NCBI GenBank assembly: GCA_046760705.1 | Contig: JBHIER010000128.1 | Coordinates: forward strand, 1-8,175 | Length of the DNA stretch: 8,175 nucleotides | Direction: 5' to 3' | DNA from: JBHIER01 sp046760705 [NCBI: bacterium] | Lineage (GTDB): Bacteria > JBHIER01 > G020348925 | Shown: piece after piece, positions 6,881 to 8,175 of the stretch | How the letters are laid out: the number at the start of each line of letters is the position of its first letter | Position numbering within the stretch: the first letter of the stretch is position 1 | The notes under the pieces: model-generated | Told to the model about the DNA's origin: nothing | The model's database searches: none | Seen by the model: the letters and a program-made list of their open reading frames with translations, nothing else | Position numbers and translations under genes: made by a program

Positions 6881-6909
6881 ATTTTAATGATTCAAGGAGC
6901 GTTTGTCAA
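6881..6909 (-). promoter_or_regulatory. trp operon sigma-70-type promoter
   Basis: TTGACA (6909-6904) is a perfect -35 consensus. It is followed by a 17-bp spacer and TAAAAT (6886-6881), five of six matches to the -10 box. Transcription would begin near 6875-6872, about 58 nt before the leader ATG. The leader peptide, attenuator and six trp/tyr genes follow with no other comparable promoter seen. Confidence 0.9.
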
Positions 6910-6911
6910 GG

Positions 6912-6948
6912 AAAAAATTGAATTTTTCACGATCCGGCAAATTTTTTT
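6912..6948 (-). promoter_or_regulatory. A/T-rich UP-like element upstream of the trp promoter
   Basis: Directly upstream of the -35 box are three A or T tracts, at 6912-6917, 6923-6927 and 6942-6948. Their centres are about 10.5 and 20 bp apart, so they face the same side of the helix. This fits an UP element for the RNA polymerase alpha subunit or intrinsic DNA curvature. No operator for a known repressor is recognised. Confidence 0.5.
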
Positions 6949-6970
6949 CCATCGCTGGCGAGCCTGCCCT

Positions 6971-7042
6971 TGTAGCCGCGGATTCATATCCGCGCTCAAT
7001 GATGCCCATCCCCTCGGGCGAACTTTGGAAAGTTCGGCTACA
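6971..7042. repeat. Compound palindromic repeat with TGTAGCCG/CGGCTACA ends
   Basis: The outer arms TGTAGCCG (6971-6978) and CGGCTACA (7035-7042) are perfect inverted repeats. Inside lie CGCGGAT-TCAT-ATCCGCG (6977-6994) and the 18-bp palindrome CGAACTTTGGAAAGTTCG (7019-7036). The element can therefore fold as a multi-stem cruciform. No reading frame in it looks like a gene. The GTAG/CTAC end style matches the repeats in the trpG-trpD gap and at 7169-7257. Confidence 0.75.
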
Positions 7043-7101
7043 CCCTTACAAACAAATCCCTCGAGCCATCGTAATGGCTATGGAAAGCGCAGCTCCGGAC
7101 G

Positions 7102-7129
7102 GACAGGGATAAACCCATGTCTGCCTACA
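7102..7129. repeat. Short hairpin ending in CTACA, partial repeat unit
   Basis: GACAGGG pairs with CCC-a-TGTC (7102-7121) around ATAAA, with one bulged base, and CTACA follows at 7125-7129. A further CCTACAACCC is at 7141-7150. These look like fragments of the GTAG/CTAC-ended repeat group that fills this intergenic region. Confidence 0.45.
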
Positions 7130-7168
7130 GAGAAGCAATTCCTACAACCCAAACAACCTCGCACACCC

Positions 7169-7257
7169 GTAGGGGCGGACCTCTCTGTCCGCTCCTTGGA
7201 TAATCTATCCTGCGGGGTCCCTCCTCACAAAGGGCCGACACAGAGGTCGGCCCCTAC
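7169..7257. repeat. Compound palindromic repeat with GTAGGGGC/GCCCCTAC ends
   Basis: The outer arms GTAGGGGC (7169-7176) and GCCCCTAC (7250-7257) are perfect inverted repeats. They enclose GCGGAC-CTCTCT-GTCCGC (7175-7192) and GGGCCGAC-ACAGAG-GTCGGCCC (7232-7253). On the minus strand the second stem is followed by TTTG, so it might end transcripts from the upstream secreted-protein gene. A better terminator for that gene is not seen; only a weak bulged stem occurs at about 7281-7296. The element belongs with the other palindromic units nearby. Confidence 0.75.
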
Positions 7258-7331
7258 AACCCGTATAACAGAGAAACCACCCCGGATTCAATCGGGATAG
7301 CCTCTCTCCTCCTTAAATAGAGCTTGGGAAA

Positions 7332-7382
7332 CTACCTCAATAGCACCATCCGCCTGGTGGCGGAAAACTGCCCCGCCTTCAA
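7332..7382 (-). other. Out-of-frame C-terminal tail of the sorting domain
   Basis: In a different frame from the gene above it, this segment encodes LKAGQFSATRRMVLLR followed by TAG. That is the usual ending of this sorting-domain family after SGIYFYR. The in-frame version reads SSGILC and stops at 7379. Between the codons for SGI and those for LKAG there are 5 nt instead of the 12 expected for YFYR, so about 7 nt are missing or the sequence holds an error. Confidence 0.85.
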
Positions 7383-8175
7383 CATAATATACCGCTCGAA
7401 ACCTCCCTGCCCCAACTATCCCGGCCATCCCAGATGACGGTGTAATACCCTGCCTCTTTCACTTCATCCACCAGCGTCTGCACCTCCTGGCCCAAGATGT
7501 TGTAGATTTTCAGGGTAGCGCGAAGAGCATACTCTCTGCTCTCCGCTCTCTGCTCCTTGCTGGGGATGGCGTAGTGGATGGTGGTGATGGGATTGAAGGG
7601 GTTGGGATAGTTCTGAAAAAGAGCATAGGTCGCCGGAACAGATGCAAGCTCCTCCCTTAGGCTCAGTTTGGGACTGACACCCCCGGCAAAGTCGTCAACC
7701 AAGTTGGTCAAACTCAACTCTCCATCACCTGTCAATCTCCCCTTGACCACAAAGGTGACCTCGGCCACAGCCGAAAGCTTTGAAACCTCAACCCCCTCGG
7801 TGTGAAACCCACCAAGGGTGATCGCCCCGGGACGGCTCTGGGCCCCATCCAGAAAAATCCACTTCTTGGTTAATGGCGTCTTCTCCACCTTGACAAATTG
7901 AAGAAGTTCTGGAGGAAAGAGAAGATCCAGACCGAAGGCAGACAGCCCTTGGGGGTTGGCCACCATAATCGGTACCTTCACTCTGTCTCTGGCGGTAACA
8001 GTGACCTCGCCCAGGCTGACCTCAAAGGCTGGGCCGCCCTGGGCAAGAGCGCCACCAACCCTCGAGCACTCGCAGTCCGGTTGCCAGGAGGCATAGAGGT
8101 ATCTTTGAAATATACACAGGGCATCGCCCGGCGTGATCTGGCCATTGCAGTTCACATCGGCCACAGTTTCAGAAC
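7379..8175 (-). CDS. Secreted dockerin / cohesin-like / sorting-domain protein (5' partial, frameshifted end)
   Basis: The frame enters at 8175 and runs 264 codons, so the N terminus and any signal peptide are outside. The first visible residues (ADVNCNGQITPGDALCIFQRYL, shown in parts: DVNCNG, then TPGDA) form a dockerin-type calcium loop followed by a Cys-rich DCECS. Residues about 45-165 form a beta-rich cohesin-like domain (FEVSLGEVTVTARDRVKVPI, GLDLLFPPELLQFV, LSAVAEVTF). Residues about 183 to the end are a sorting / FlgD-Ig-like domain: LFQNYPNPFNPITTIHY, LKIYNILGQEV, AGYYTVIWDGRDSWG. Such endings mark extracellular or surface proteins in Bacteroidetes relatives and FCB candidate phyla. 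The function is unknown; a role in surface display or adhesion is inference. The reading frame is broken just before the last 16 residues, and a repetitive linker (7517-7558) interrupts the last domain. It is unrelated to the trp operon apart from sharing its strand. Confidence 0.8.
   Translation of the reverse strand, partial: SETVADVNCNGQITPGDALCIFQRYLYASWQPDCECSRVGGALAQGGPAFEVSLGEVTVTARDRVKVPIMVANPQGLSAFGLDLLFPPELLQFVKVEKTPLTKKWIFLDGAQSRPGAITLGGFHTEGVEVSKLSAVAEVTFVVKGRLTGDGELSLTNLVDDFAGGVSPKLSLREELASVPATYALFQNYPNPFNPITTIHYAIPSKEQRAESREYALRATLKIYNILGQEVQTLVDEVKEAGYYTVIWDGRDSWGREVSSGILC
7517..7558 (-). repeat. In-frame AGAG-rich insertion in the sorting domain
   Basis: Between the strands HYAIPS and LKIYN this gene carries about 14 extra residues, KEQRAESREYALRA. 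They are coded by near-repeats of GAGCAGAGAGCG and GAGAGCAGAGAG, and include the inverted pair AGAGCA/TGCTCT. Members of this domain family normally have a short linker here. It looks like a small repeat element or simple-sequence expansion that kept the frame. Confidence 0.5.

Larger units (their letters stand above)
6949..7331. other. Intergenic region without a convincing gene
   Basis: About 380 bp separate the secreted-protein gene from the trp control region. Most of it is occupied by the palindromic repeats listed separately. A 137-codon frame on the plus strand crosses it, but its sequence is dictated by the palindromes and includes no recognisable domain. No tRNA or structured RNA gene was recognised. 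Confidence 0.7.

Noticed and set aside
6660-6881. Longer 73-codon version of the leader ORF starting at 6881
   Set aside because: Its first codons lie in the -10 box and near the transcription start, and it has no ribosome binding site. The ATG at 6815 follows AAGGGGAGG.
7281-7296. Terminator for the secreted-protein gene
   Set aside because: The stem (CCCG plus A-T with a bulged base) is short and is not followed by a T-run; too weak to list as a terminator.
6887-7300. 137-codon plus-strand frame over the repeats upstream of the trp promoter
   Set aside because: It crosses palindromic repeats and the promoter in antisense, and has no recognisable domain or start signal.

Overview
All genes in this window lie on the minus strand. 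The window holds a nearly complete aromatic amino acid operon with its promoter and transcription attenuator, preceded by the 3' part of an unrelated secreted-protein gene. The secreted protein carries a dockerin-like motif, a cohesin-like beta domain and a C-terminal 'NYPNPFNP' sorting / FlgD-Ig-like domain. That combination, with many short palindromic GTAG/CTAC-ended intergenic repeats, suggests an uncultured bacterium of the FCB group or a neighbouring candidate phylum. This placement is inference from gene style only; no rRNA is present.

Layout in transcription order (high to low coordinates): (1) 8175-7379, partial dockerin/cohesin-like/sorting-domain protein. Its last 16 residues are displaced into another frame (7382-7332) by a small deletion or frameshift. 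(2) 7331-6910, about 420 bp without a gene, filled with small palindromic repeats and ending in an A/T-rich UP-like segment. (3) 6909-6881, a near-consensus sigma-70 promoter (TTGACA, 17-bp spacer, TAAAAT). (4) 6815-6660, a 51-codon leader peptide with six Trp and three Tyr codons within 16 residues, followed by a classical intrinsic terminator (6630-6597). Mutually exclusive 1:2 and 2:3 pairings are visible, so this is a ribosome-mediated attenuator. (5) trpE (6575-5073), a chorismate mutase/prephenate dehydrogenase fusion of tyrA type (5076-3970), trpG (3973-3407), a 246-bp gap with two copies of a 62-bp repeat, trpD (3160-2144), trpC (2157-1393), trpF (1396-791) and aroE (819 to beyond base 1).

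The genes work together. AroE acts in the shikimate pathway that supplies chorismate. TrpE/TrpG, TrpD, TrpF and TrpC convert chorismate to indole-3-glycerol phosphate. The TyrA fusion diverts chorismate through prephenate to 4-hydroxyphenylpyruvate for tyrosine. trpB and trpA are not in the window. Most junctions overlap by 4 to 29 bases, which implies translational coupling.

The most interesting signal is the attenuator. Its leader peptide mixes Trp and Tyr codons, and the last codons before the controlling hairpin encode WYAWY. The operon itself makes precursors of both amino acids, so the leader may sense both.
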